Source: Massilia rhizosphaerae (GTDB lineage Bacteria > Pseudomonadota > Gammaproteobacteria > Burkholderiales > Burkholderiaceae_D). From it: 64,000 bases of DNA. Below are positions 50,101 to 59,236 of this stretch, piece by piece. Both the position numbers and the translations under genes were made by a program. The notes below the pieces were generated by a model. That model saw only the letters and a list, made by a program, of their open reading frames with translations. It ran no database searches and was not told the DNA's origin. Where the stretch lies: the NCBI RefSeq assembly GCF_016093545.1, contig NZ_JADKYX010000005.1:186001-250000 (forward strand), read 5' to 3'. Position 1 is the first letter of the stretch. Each line of letters opens with the position of its first letter.

Positions 50101-53100
50101 ATGAAGCAACCCTGGAATGGCGCCGCACGGCGCCGCGCACCTTATTGCCGCGAAATGTACGCATTGACGATCCTGTCCGGCCTCGTGTCGAACGCCTGGG
50201 CGCAGGACACCGCCGCGGCGGCCGGCAACCAGCCGACGGTCGCGCCGACCGTCACCGTCACCGGTTTCCGCAGCTCGCTGGCGTTGTCCGCCAACGAGAA
50301 ACGCGAGAACAACGGCCTGACCGATACCGTGTTTTCCGAAGACATCGGCAAGTTCCCCGATCCGAACATCGCCGACGCCCTGTCGCGCGTGCCGGGCGTG
50401 ACCGTGACCCGCGCCTCGATCGACGGCGAAGGCATGAACATCTCGATCCGCGGCATGGGCCCGGCGTTCACGCGCGTGCTGCTGAACGGCGCGCCGATGG
50501 CGTCGGCGTCGGCCGGCAGCTGGGGCGGCAACATCAGCGCCAACCGCGAAGTGGACATGGACTTCCTGCCGTCCGAACTGTTCCGCAGCGCCACCGTGTA
50601 CAAGAGCCAGCAGGCGGACATCATCGAAGGCGGCGTGGCCGGCACGGTCAATATGCGCAGCGTGCGCCCGTTCGACAAGTCGGGCTTCCGCTCGGCCTTC
50701 ACGGCCAGCGGCAATTACCGCGACAAGGACGGCAAGTGGGGCAACACGGGTTCTGGTCTCGTCAGCAACACGTGGAATACGCGGTTCGGCAAGGTCGGCG
50801 CGCTGGCCGGTTTCGCATGGGGTAACACGAAATACCACACGGACGTGTTCCAGACCGTCGACATGCGCACATTCCGCCTGAACGCGAACCAGCGCAACGC
50901 GTCCGACCCGGCCGCGCTGCCGGGCGATTATTTCAACAGCCCGGCCACGGTGCCGAGCGGGGTCCCGATGTCCGCCTTGCCTGCGTATGCGCAGTCGGTG
51001 CTGACGCCGGGCGCGCCGATCGACCGCGCGATGCTGCTGGCGCTGAATCCCGGCGCCACCATCCAGCAGATCGACAACGGCCTGATGGGACGCCTGCCGC
51101 GCTACCTCGTCTACTCGGGCGAGCGCCGCCGCCGCGGCGAGGTACTGAGCTTCCAGTGGCAGCCGAACGACCAGTGGGACGTCTACCTCGACACGCTGTT
51201 CGCCCAGAAGGGCAACAAGATGACGCAGGAAGACATGAACGTCGGCATGCGCGCGAACACGCCGATCCCCATCGGCATGGAATTCGACCGCAGCGATTGC
51301 TCCGCCTATTGCACGATCACGAACGCGACGCTCGCCAACACGTTCTGGTCGCTCGAGTTCCGCCCGATGAAGGAGAACACGCACTTCCGCAGCATCAACC
51401 CGGGCTTCGAATACCGCCCCACCGAGAAGCTGACGATCGACGGCCACGTCAACTACACCGACAGCGAGTTCTATCGCGACATGCCGACGGTGCTGGTGGC
51501 GACGACGTCGCCGTCCTCGGTCGTCAAGTACAGCAACACCAATCCGGGCCAGATTCCGGTCATGACGAGCAATATCGACGTCAACGACCCGAGCGCCTTC
51601 GGCTGGTATCAGGCGGGGCAGGGCCTGTCCGGCCTGCGCACGGACCTGTACCAGCGCCGCAATACGACGAAGGGCTCGCGCCTGAACCTGAACTGGGGCG
51701 ACGACGCGTTCGCCATCAAGGTGGGCGGCGCGTTCGACGACATCGAGCGCCGCTACACGGACTACAACAATGCCGACGCGTGGATGAATCTCACGTGCGG
51801 CAACAACGTCAATTATCCGTTCATGGCGCCGAACACGGCGCTCCAGGGCACATGCGACGGCCGCTTCCAGCCGGGGCCCGTCGCGTCGACCGTGTATCCC
51901 GGCTACGGCACCGGCGCGACGGCCGGCGCGACGAACCAGCTGGTCTACCTCGGCTCCGCCGTGACGAACGCCGACCTGGCCAAGTACGTGCACGCGAGCG
52001 ACCACGGCTTCATCACGGTCGACTGGGACAAGTTTGCGAAGGACACCAACTACCAGTACTTCCGCGACCACATCGCGGACGTGCCCACGACCGGCGGCGG
52101 CTATTTGCGCGAAAAGGTCAAGGCATTCTACGTCGAGACGAACGGCAAGGTGCCCGTGTTCGGCCGCACGTTCCGCTACAACGCGGGCGTGCGCTACGCC
52201 CAGACGGAACAGACGATCGGCGCGCCGCAGAGCGTGGCCGATCCGCGCAACGCGGCGCAGAGCCTCGCCAACGGCGGCCGCTACCTGAACCAGCAGGCCT
52301 GGGCGTACGAGTCGACCAAGTACCACAACATCCTGCCGTCGTTCACCGTGTCGTACAACGTCCTGCACGACCTGATCGCGCGCGTGTCCGGTTCCAAATC
52401 GCTGACCCGCGCCAATCCGGCCGATCTGCACCAGACGCAGTTGTTCATCGGCGACCAGGGCGTGAACCAGGGCCAGGTGTCGAACCCGAACCTCAAGCCG
52501 TTCAAGGCGAACAACCTGGACCTGAGCCTGGAGTGGTACTTCAGCCGCGAGGGTTACGTGGCGCTGTCCGGCTTCGCCAAGGACATCGTCAGCCGTCCCG
52601 GCACACGCTACATCGACTACACGCTGGCGCAGCTGGACCAGATCTACGGCACGGTGGGCTTGACGGCCGCGCAGCAGGCGGCGGTGGACGCGGCCGGGGG
52701 GCGCGACCAGAAGCACGTGATCATCAGCGAACCGTACAACATCGACACGAAGCTGAAGGTACGCGGCCTGGAATTCACGTGGCAGCAGCCGCTCGACATG
52801 TTGCCCGTCAAGGGTTTCGGCTTCACCGGCAACTACACCTACACGAAGCAGACGGATGAAGTGGTGGGGGCGCCGCCCGTCGCCGGCGTGCCGCCGCGGA
52901 CCAACAACCTGACGGTCTACTACGAACGCAACGGCGTGAACCTGCGGGTGTCGCGCCAGTACACGGCGAGCCTGATCAGCAACACCGGCACCGGCCTCGG
53001 TGCGGGTGTCTATGCGTATTCGACGTCGCGCTCGCAGGTGGACATGTCGGCCGGCCTGAACCTGCAGAAGGTGTTCGGGTTCCGCCACAACACGGACCTG

Positions 53101-53223
53101 ACGCTCAGCGTCTGGAACGTGAACAATGCGAAGAGCCAGAACTACACGCAGTTCACCAACGCGATCTTCGACGAGAACGCGCCGGGCCGCAGCTACACCA
53201 TGTCGCTGCGCACGTCGTTCTGA
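50101..53223 (+). CDS. TonB-dependent outer-membrane receptor 3
   Basis: 1040 residues. The signal peptide ends VSNAWAQ after an Arg-rich start. TonB-box region APTVTVTGFRSSL. The plug has DTVFSEDIGKFPDPNIADALSRVPGVTVTR, ISIRGMGPAFTRVLLNGAP and VYKSQQADIIEGGVAGTVNM. The barrel is long and ends YTMSLRTSF. It belongs to the same Caulobacter-type family as receptors 1 and 2 but is distinct in sequence and in its operators. Position between GH31 and GH43 genes suggests import of xylosylated or arabinosylated oligosaccharides. Confidence 0.92.
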   Translation: MKQPWNGAARRRAPYCREMYALTILSGLVSNAWAQDTAAAAGNQPTVAPTVTVTGFRSSLALSANEKRENNGLTDTVFSEDIGKFPDPNIADALSRVPGVTVTRASIDGEGMNISIRGMGPAFTRVLLNGAPMASASAGSWGGNISANREVDMDFLPSELFRSATVYKSQQADIIEGGVAGTVNMRSVRPFDKSGFRSAFTASGNYRDKDGKWGNTGSGLVSNTWNTRFGKVGALAGFAWGNTKYHTDVFQTVDMRTFRLNANQRNASDPAALPGDYFNSPATVPSGVPMSALPAYAQSVLTPGAPIDRAMLLALNPGATIQQIDNGLMGRLPRYLVYSGERRRRGEVLSFQWQPNDQWDVYLDTLFAQKGNKMTQEDMNVGMRANTPIPIGMEFDRSDCSAYCTITNATLANTFWSLEFRPMKENTHFRSINPGFEYRPTEKLTIDGHVNYTDSEFYRDMPTVLVATTSPSSVVKYSNTNPGQIPVMTSNIDVNDPSAFGWYQAGQGLSGLRTDLYQRRNTTKGSRLNLNWGDDAFAIKVGGAFDDIERRYTDYNNADAWMNLTCGNNVNYPFMAPNTALQGTCDGRFQPGPVASTVYPGYGTGATAGATNQLVYLGSAVTNADLAKYVHASDHGFITVDWDKFAKDTNYQYFRDHIADVPTTGGGYLREKVKAFYVETNGKVPVFGRTFRYNAGVRYAQTEQTIGAPQSVADPRNAAQSLANGGRYLNQQAWAYESTKYHNILPSFTVSYNVLHDLIARVSGSKSLTRANPADLHQTQLFIGDQGVNQGQVSNPNLKPFKANNLDLSLEWYFSREGYVALSGFAKDIVSRPGTRYIDYTLAQLDQIYGTVGLTAAQQAAVDAAGGRDQKHVIISEPYNIDTKLKVRGLEFTWQQPLDMLPVKGFGFTGNYTYTKQTDEVVGAPPVAGVPPRTNNLTVYYERNGVNLRVSRQYTASLISNTGTGLGAGVYAYSTSRSQVDMSAGLNLQKVFGFRHNTDLTLSVWNVNNAKSQNYTQFTNAIFDENAPGRSYTMSLRTSF

Positions 53224-53265
53224 TCCTGTGTCTCCCGGGCCGGCTGGCATTGGCCCGGTTTTGAC

Positions 53266-53295
53266 GGAGCGGCCCCGGTGGCCGCTCCTTTTTTT
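53266..53295. terminator. Terminator between receptor 3 and GH43-2
   Basis: Stem GGAGCGGCC / GGCCGCTCC with a five-base loop and eight T residues on the plus strand. It ends receptor 3 transcription. Confidence 0.85.
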
Positions 53296-53301
53296 CCGGC
53301 G

Positions 53302-55377
53302 TCAGTCGTTCGCGGCCGGCGTCCACGTGAAACGCACGCCGTCGCTGCCGTCCGGCAGCGGCCCCGGGCTGTCGGCGCGGATCGCATGCGTGGCCGGATC
53401 GACGCGCAGGAACCGGTTCGTCGCGAGCGACATCAGCACGAGTTCTCCCGTCGGCGTCTCGATCCACTGGAAACTTGCGGCCTTGCCCGGCCGGCCCTTG
53501 CGCAGGCCCACGCCGCCCTGCGCATCCACGCTCACGAACGCCGCGCCGGCCTGTAGCGCGACGCGTCCGAGACCCATGTCGCGGACTATGAACGGCGCCG
53601 GCTTGCCCGCACCGGGCGCGAACGCGGCGCCCGTCTTCCATTCCGCCAGCCGGATGCGCTGGCCGTACGGTATCGCGCGCATCAGGCCGTGCGGGTTCGG
53701 CTGGTAGACGTCGATGCTGTCGAAGTCCGCGTGGCCCCCCGGCTTGCCGAGCTGGTTGTAGTCGAAGAGGGCATAGCGCACGCCCTGAAACGTCGTCAGC
53801 TGGAACACCATCGTGAACGGTTCGCCGATGGGCGTGAAGGTTTGGCCGTCCGTCGACCAGGAAAAGCGCGCCTGCTCCGTGAGGAAGTCGCAGTCCGCAC
53901 GCAGCATCACGCGTGTGGCGCCGGCCGGCAACGGCACGCGCACGGTACTCGCGCGCGCCTGGTCGTACAGCGCGAGCTGCAGGCCGGCGCCGGTTTTTTC
54001 GACGCCCAGCGTGGCGTAGGGCAGGTTCAGCAGGGCGAGGCCGGCGACGTCGCCGTCCGCGAGGCCCGCCGCGTCCAGCGTCACCGTGGGCGACGAGCGC
54101 GGGCCGATGGCGCGCTGCGTCAGGCTGTTGCGGGCCTGCCAGAACGACGTGGCCGGCAGTGCGTGCAGGCGCAGGAAGCCGGGGCGTTCCGTCAGCGACC
54201 ACTGGCCGTCGACGGGCACGTGATTCCACTGCCAGACCGGTTGCAGCCGGCTGGCGGAAAAATCGTCGCTGCGCGCGTACGGCACGGCGATCGGGGAGGG
54301 CGCGGCCGTCTTCGGCTTGACCCACGTGCGCGGATTGCGTCCCAGGTTGCCGGGCAGGCCGAAATACGGCCAGCCGTCCTTCCAGGTGATGGGCGCGAGG
54401 CTCAAGAGGCGGCCCACCGAATTGAAGTCCTGCATCGAGAAGCCCCACCATTCGCCGCCCGGCGTGCGCACGATGCCGCCCTGGTGCAGCGAGTCGGCGT
54501 TGCGCGCGGACGGATCGGGCGGCACGATGGCCTCAAGCGTCTTGTTGTCCTTCAGGCGGTACCCCTTGGCCATGCCGTAGTCTTCATCCTTGCTGATGGC
54601 CCGGTTCACTTCGTACGGGCCGTCCACTCTGTCCGCCCGCGCGGCCGGCATCCGGAAACCGCCCGCGTAATTGGCGGAGAGGATGTAGTACTTGCCCTTG
54701 ATCTTGTAGAAGTGCGCGCCTTCGCCCATGCCGGCGTCCCGCGTGAATAAAACCTTCTCGGTGCCCGGCACGATGTCGGTCAGGTCGTCCGTCAACTGGG
54801 CGATGCGCATGCGCTGGTGGTCCCATACGACCCATGCCTTGCCGTCGTCGTCGAACAGGACGGACAGGTCGTGCAGGCTGCGCTTCATTTCGCGCCGCGT
54901 CCACGGGCCGCGCGGATCGGCGGCCGTGAAGATCTGCGTGGCGCGGCCGTTCACGTTGCTGAAGATGTAGAAGGTGCCGTTCCGGTAGCGCAGGCTTGGC
55001 GCCCAGATACCCTGGCCGTAGATGTTCTTGCCGTCTTCCAGATGATAGGCCGGGCCGAAGTCCAGCTTGTCGACGGCGTAGCTCAGGAATTCCCAGTTCA
55101 CGAGGTCGCGCGAACGCAGGACGGGCAGGCCGGGCATCGCGTGCATCGTCGTGCCGGTCAAATAGAACCAGTCGCCCACGCGGATGAGGTCGGGGTCGGA
55201 GAATTCGTCGTAGAACAGCGGATTCGTGAAGGTGCCGTTGCCGTTGTCGGGCGTCCAGGTCTTGGTCGACAGGCCCGTGGCGGGGCGCGGTTCCAGTTGT
55301 GCACCCGCGTGCATGCAGGCGACGGCGGTGCAGACGGCAACGAAGGCGAGGGCGAGGCGAGGCGGGCGTGTGGTCAT
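53302..55377 (-). CDS. Exported GH43 beta-xylosidase/arabinofuranosidase-like enzyme
   Basis: 691 residues from the ATG at 55377. The signal peptide includes VAVCTAVACMHAGAQ (a lipoprotein site at the Cys is possible but weak). The GH43 propeller has DPDLIRVGDWFYLTGTTMH (base Asp about 61), DLSVLFDDDGKAWVVWDHQ (about 172) and the acid in MGEGAHFYKIKGKYYILSANYAGG (about 217). A C-terminal beta-sandwich (FLTEQARFSWSTDGQTFTPIGEPF) is typical of GH43 xylosidases, and a further C-terminal module follows. It probably removes xylose or arabinose from hemicellulose fragments. A sigma-70 promoter with an embedded TGGTAGCG box lies just upstream. Confidence 0.88.
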   Translation of the reverse strand: MTTRPPRLALAFVAVCTAVACMHAGAQLEPRPATGLSTKTWTPDNGNGTFTNPLFYDEFSDPDLIRVGDWFYLTGTTMHAMPGLPVLRSRDLVNWEFLSYAVDKLDFGPAYHLEDGKNIYGQGIWAPSLRYRNGTFYIFSNVNGRATQIFTAADPRGPWTRREMKRSLHDLSVLFDDDGKAWVVWDHQRMRIAQLTDDLTDIVPGTEKVLFTRDAGMGEGAHFYKIKGKYYILSANYAGGFRMPAARADRVDGPYEVNRAISKDEDYGMAKGYRLKDNKTLEAIVPPDPSARNADSLHQGGIVRTPGGEWWGFSMQDFNSVGRLLSLAPITWKDGWPYFGLPGNLGRNPRTWVKPKTAAPSPIAVPYARSDDFSASRLQPVWQWNHVPVDGQWSLTERPGFLRLHALPATSFWQARNSLTQRAIGPRSSPTVTLDAAGLADGDVAGLALLNLPYATLGVEKTGAGLQLALYDQARASTVRVPLPAGATRVMLRADCDFLTEQARFSWSTDGQTFTPIGEPFTMVFQLTTFQGVRYALFDYNQLGKPGGHADFDSIDVYQPNPHGLMRAIPYGQRIRLAEWKTGAAFAPGAGKPAPFIVRDMGLGRVALQAGAAFVSVDAQGGVGLRKGRPGKAASFQWIETPTGELVLMSLATNRFLRVDPATHAIRADSPGPLPDGSDGVRFTWTPAAND

Positions 55378-55408
55378 GTGTAGTCCGGTGGCGTGCAGGT
55401 CATCCGGC

Positions 55409-55438
55409 AATGTAGGGCATGCGTGGTAGCGCTGTCAA
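55409..55438 (-). promoter_or_regulatory. GH43-2 promoter with embedded TGGTAGCG box
   Basis: On the minus strand: TTGACA (55433-55438), 18 bases, TACATT (55409-55414). The box TGGTAGCGCTGTCA (plus-strand 55424-55437) overlaps the -35 and spacer, the classic position for repression. This is the copy closest to the known XylR box. Confidence 0.65.
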
Positions 55439-55658
55439 AATAGCGGTGTTCCGCCGGCCGTGGCGACAGGCGTTGCGCGTCGAGCGGATAAGTGCTTGTA
55501 ATTGCTGGCATTTCGCGCGGCGCATGGCGCCGGGAATCGAAAAGGATGCAACTAACCGACATACGCGATACCGAACCCGATATCGGTCGCCAGGAAAAAA
55601 TCATCGGACGGCGCCGGGATTGCCGGCCGTCGTCCCGGCCGGGCACCTCCGGCGAAGC

Positions 55659-57452
55659 TCACGCGACCGGCGGCGCATGCACGGGCGCGGCGGCCGGCGC
55701 CGTCTGCCGGCGCGGCCGCTGCAGGCACAGGCGGAACACGGTGCCGGTGGGTGCCGGCTCCACGTGGATGCTGCCGCCGAGCCGCTCGACGCCCTTCTTC
55801 GCGATCGCGAGGCCGATGCCCGTGCCCTGGTACTGCTCCTCGCCGTGCAGGCGCGCGAACACGTCGAACACACGCTCGCGCTGGTCCTCGGGAATGCCGA
55901 TGCCGTTGTCGGAGACGTGGACGACGACCATGTCTCCGTCCACGCGCGCGTCGATGCGAATTTGGGGCGCCACGCCCGGCGCCACGAATTTGAGCGCATT
56001 GCCGATCAGGTTGTCGAAGACCTGCACGAGGACGGCTTCGTGGCCGAGCACGGCGGGCAGGGGGGAAACGCATTCGATCCGCGCCCGGCTGGTGCCGATC
56101 TGCGTCTCCATGTCGCCCAGCGCCAGCTGGACGACGTGGTCGAGGTCGACGTTCTGCAGGCGCAGTTCGGCGCGCGACAGCTGACTGTAGGCCAGCAGGT
56201 CCGTCACGAGCCGGTCCATGTGCTGGCTCACGGACACGATGCGGCGCAGGAACCGGGTGCCCGTGTCGCTCAGCGCCTCGCCTTCGTCTTCCAGCAGCGC
56301 CGCCGCATAGCCCTGGACGTTGCGCAGCGGCGCCCGCAGGTCGTGCGCGATCGTGTGCGCGAAGGCGCGCAATTCCATATTGGCCTCGGCCAGCTGTTCG
56401 GTGCGGTCCTGGATGCGTCGCTCGAGCAGCAGGTTGGCGTCGCGCAGATCGCGCTGCGCGCGCTTCAGATCGGTCACGTCCAGTATGCTCATCACGGCGC
56501 CCCGCACCTCGTCGTCGACGACGAGCGGCTGGCAGTTGAGCAGCCAGTTGCGCATCCGCTCCGGCTCGGACGGGGTGCTGCCGGCGATCTGGATGCCGGC
56601 CACGGCCTGCCGTTCGCGCAGGGCCGAACGCAGCGCGGCCGCCAGCGCGCCGTCGTCCGCGTCCGACCGCGCGATCCGGAACACGGTCGTCAACAACTGG
56701 CCCCGGGCCTGCGCCTCCTCACAACCCAGTATCTGTTCGGCCACGCGGTTCATGAAGCGGATGCGCCCGGTGGCGTCGACGGCGATCACGGCTTCGCCGA
56801 TGCTGCGCAGCGTCGTGTCGAGATTGGCCCGTTGCGCCGCGAGAAAGGCGGCGTCGCGGCGCGCCATCGCGCGCACGAAGAACAGCAGCGCGATGGCCAG
56901 CACGGAGACGGCGCCCGCAGCCGCGATGGTCTGGGCGCGATCGGTGGCGACGGCCGCGTCGCGCAGCACGAGCAGGCGTTCTTCCTCGCCCTGCAGCGCG
57001 GTGAGCCGGGCCGTGATCGTCTGGCGCAGGTCCCGCTCGGCGTCCCGGTCGGGGTACGGCGCGGCGCGCACGAGGCCCGTGCGCAGGTTGCGCGTATAGT
57101 CGTCCAGCAGGCGGCGCAGGTCGGTCAGCGTCCGCTGCTGGACGGGATTGTCCGCGGTCAGTTCGGTCAATAGCCGGACTTCCTCGGGCAGCGCGGTGAG
57201 CCGGATCTGGAAATCCGAATCGTCGCGGCGGTTGTAGTCCAGCCGCAACGATTTTTGCAGCGCATCGGCCTCGTTGACGAGGCTTTGCATCTCCTGCACG
57301 TGCTGCAGCACTTCCCGCGTGTGGTTGACCCAGCGCCAGGACGCGGCCGTGCGTTGGATGCCGGCTGCCAGCGTGGAAATGCCGGCAAGCAGCACGGCGA
57401 TGCTGATGGCTGCGGCGATATTGACGTACCGATTTGTTCGTTGAATGATCAT
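55659..57452 (-). CDS. CHASE3-PAS sensor histidine kinase
   Basis: 597 residues. Two membrane helices (about 10-30 and 180-200) flank a CHASE3-like periplasmic helical domain (TREVLQHVQEMQSLVNEADALQKS). A PAS domain follows (LDTTLRSIGEAVIAVDATGRI...NRVAEQILG), then the coiled linker ERRIQDRTEQLAEANMELR, HisKA (AFAHTIAHDLRAPLRNVQGY) and the ATPase domain (NLIGNALKFVAP; SDNGIGIPEDQRERVFDVFARLH; GTGIGLAIAKKG). All catalytic boxes are intact. There is no adjacent response regulator, so it is an orphan kinase of a phytochrome/bacteriophytochrome-like HisKA type. The signal is unknown. Confidence 0.92.
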   Translation of the reverse strand: MIIQRTNRYVNIAAAISIAVLLAGISTLAAGIQRTAASWRWVNHTREVLQHVQEMQSLVNEADALQKSLRLDYNRRDDSDFQIRLTALPEEVRLLTELTADNPVQQRTLTDLRRLLDDYTRNLRTGLVRAAPYPDRDAERDLRQTITARLTALQGEEERLLVLRDAAVATDRAQTIAAAGAVSVLAIALLFFVRAMARRDAAFLAAQRANLDTTLRSIGEAVIAVDATGRIRFMNRVAEQILGCEEAQARGQLLTTVFRIARSDADDGALAAALRSALRERQAVAGIQIAGSTPSEPERMRNWLLNCQPLVVDDEVRGAVMSILDVTDLKRAQRDLRDANLLLERRIQDRTEQLAEANMELRAFAHTIAHDLRAPLRNVQGYAAALLEDEGEALSDTGTRFLRRIVSVSQHMDRLVTDLLAYSQLSRAELRLQNVDLDHVVQLALGDMETQIGTSRARIECVSPLPAVLGHEAVLVQVFDNLIGNALKFVAPGVAPQIRIDARVDGDMVVVHVSDNGIGIPEDQRERVFDVFARLHGEEQYQGTGIGLAIAKKGVERLGGSIHVEPAPTGTVFRLCLQRPRRQTAPAAAPVHAPPVA

Positions 57453-57602
57453 GTGCCGGTCCGAGCCCGCGTCGTCGAGTCATGCGTGCGGGCAATCGTG
57501 ACGTCGCCGGACTTCCTTTTGTAACCATTCTACGCGTATGTGACGGCTTGCCAATATACGATCTCATCCCGTGCGGCGGTCCGGCAACGGCTGACCGCCC
57601 GC

Positions 57603-57818
57603 AAATTCGGGGTCAGAGCACATTTTTCGCCAGATTCGGGGTCAGAGCACTTTTCGGGGAACGATCTTCGAGGCAAACGAATCCGGAAAAACGATGCGTG
57701 CCGCTCGTCCATATGGCGGTTCAGCGCTTTTCGTCGGGATTCGTTGCGTTCAGAAACATTGATCCGAAATTTGCTCTGACCCCGAATTTGAAGAAATAAA
57801 TGCTCTGACCCCGAATTT
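57603..57818. repeat. Four-REP element A (two direct, two inverted copies)
   Basis: The core AATTCGGGGTCAGAGCA occurs at 57604-57620 and, with one change, at 57633-57649. Its reverse complement TGCTCTGACCCCGAATT occurs at 57772-57788 and 57801-57817. Layout: head-head pair, 122-base centre, inverted pair. It is matched in design by the element at 62855-63058, but the centre sequences differ. It resembles REP/REPIN sequences mobilised by REP-associated transposases; none is encoded here. Confidence 0.8.
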
Positions 57819-57820
57819 CA

Positions 57821-57848
57821 AAAAAAAAAGGCCGGGCAGTGCCCGGCC
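57821..57848 (-). terminator. Terminator of the glucoside operon
   Basis: Reading leftwards, the stem GGCCGGGC / GCCCGGCC is followed by ten T residues, 20 bases after the MFS gene stop. Confidence 0.85.
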
Positions 57849-57868
57849 GGAAGCTGACGGCCTGGTTC

Positions 57869-59236
57869 TCAGGCCGCGCGGTGACTCACATCCGCGTCGT
57901 TGGCGGCCGGCGCGCCCTTGGCGCTGCCGCTGCCGGCGCCCATGCCGTCGTCGTGGTGGAACGGCGCGAACCACGTGGCGAGGAACGATGGGATCGTGGC
58001 GATCATGACGGCGACGAAGTAGCTGACGTAGCCCAGGTATTCCTGCAGCACGCCGCTGATCGTGCCCGTGACCATCATGCACAGCCCCATCAGGCCCGTA
58101 CCGAAGGCGTAGTGCGTCGTCGTGTACTTGCCCGGCGCGAGCTGCTGCATCAGGTAGATCATGTAGCCTACCGACCCGAAGCCGAAGAAGAACTTCTCGA
58201 TGATGACGCCGGCCGCGATGGTCCACGCGTCCGACGGCAGCGCGATGCTCATCGCGAGGAACGTCAGGTTGGGGATGTTGACGGCGCAGCACAGGATGAA
58301 CAGCGTGCGCTTTAGGCCGCGCTTGGCGACGAACATGCCGCCCAGCAGGGAGCCGACGAGCACCGCAGTCAGGCCCCACGTGCCGTAGATGATCCCCAAC
58401 TGCTCGTTGGAGAGGCCGAGTCCTCCCTTCGCGGCCGAGTCGACCATGAAGAATGGACCGATCTTGTCCAGCATGCCGATGCTGAAGCGGAACAGGAACG
58501 CGAAGGCGATCATCTTCCACACGTCGCGTTTCTGGAAGAAGGTGACGAACGAATCCCACAGGATGCCGGTGGCGCCGCGCACGCTGGTCGGCGTGTTTTC
58601 CGCGCGCGCGCCCTCGGGCATCACGCGCGCATGCCAGGCGGCCATCACGATGACGATCGCGGCGACGATGAAGAAGATCACGCGCCACGCGTCCATCCAG
58701 TCCGGCCCGAACACCTTCGGGTCATGGTGGAACACTTCCGTGTGCAGGCGTCCGCTCAGGTAGACGAGAAAGCCGGACGCCACGATCGGTCCCACGTTCC
58801 ACGACAGGCTCTGCACGCCGCAGTACAGCGCCTGCGTGCGCGTGTCGAGCGACGTGACGTACACGCCGTCGCTGGCGATGTCCTGCGTCGCGCCGATGAA
58901 CGACATCAGGAAGAACAGCGGCAGCATCAGCACCATCCAGTTAGGCAGGCTCATGGCCAGCCCGGCGCCAGCGAAGCCCAACGCGATCAGCACCTGCATC
59001 AGCAGCACGAAGAATTTCTTTGTGCGGTACATCTCGACGAACGGCGCGAACAGCGGTTTGGCCGTGTAGGCGATGCCCAGTAGACTGGAATACGCGGCGG
59101 CGCGCGCGTTGTCCATGCCGATGTTCTTGAACATGATCGAGCTGACGCTCGTCAGCATGATGTAGCCCATCGCCATCGTGAAGTACCCGGTGGGTACCCA
59201 CAACAGGGGGTGGCGGATGCGGTCAGGCGTGCGCAT
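57869..59236 (-). CDS. MFS transporter, probable (oligo)glucoside permease
   Basis: 455 residues with about twelve membrane helices, for example GYFTMAMGYIMLTSVSSIMF, FFVLLMQVLIALGFAGAGLA, VIFFIVAAIVIVMAAW and YFVAVMIATIPSFLATW. A hydrophilic C-terminal tail of about 25 residues follows. MFS-type features include a polar loop before FFVLLMQ and ASDGVYVTSLDTRTQ. The protein recalls the AmpG/acetyl-CoA-transporter branch, whose members carry sugars or sugar-peptides. Its start overlaps the glucokinase stop by 14 bases. In the operon with GH1 beta-glucosidase and glucokinase it most likely imports cellobiose, other beta-glucosides or glucose across the inner membrane. Confidence 0.88.
   Translation of the reverse strand: MRTPDRIRHPLLWVPTGYFTMAMGYIMLTSVSSIMFKNIGMDNARAAAYSSLLGIAYTAKPLFAPFVEMYRTKKFFVLLMQVLIALGFAGAGLAMSLPNWMVLMLPLFFLMSFIGATQDIASDGVYVTSLDTRTQALYCGVQSLSWNVGPIVASGFLVYLSGRLHTEVFHHDPKVFGPDWMDAWRVIFFIVAAIVIVMAAWHARVMPEGARAENTPTSVRGATGILWDSFVTFFQKRDVWKMIAFAFLFRFSIGMLDKIGPFFMVDSAAKGGLGLSNEQLGIIYGTWGLTAVLVGSLLGGMFVAKRGLKRTLFILCCAVNIPNLTFLAMSIALPSDAWTIAAGVIIEKFFFGFGSVGYMIYLMQQLAPGKYTTTHYAFGTGLMGLCMMVTGTISGVLQEYLGYVSYFVAVMIATIPSFLATWFAPFHHDDGMGAGSGSAKGAPAANDADVSHRAA

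Larger units (their letters stand above)
57453..57868. other. Intergenic region with REP element and terminator
   Basis: This 416-base gap has the presumed promoter of the histidine kinase at its left side (no clear boxes), then the four-REP element at 57603-57818 and the terminator at 57821-57848. No gene is supported; frames that cross it are composed of the repeats. Confidence 0.7.

Noticed and set aside
49942..53250. A 1102-codon minus-strand open frame opposite TonB receptor 3
   Set aside because: Same shadow effect; low-complexity composition and no recognisable motif.
57603..57818. A short CRISPR-like array
   Set aside because: There are only two copies in each orientation, unequal spacing and no cas genes. 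It is a REP-type inverted element.
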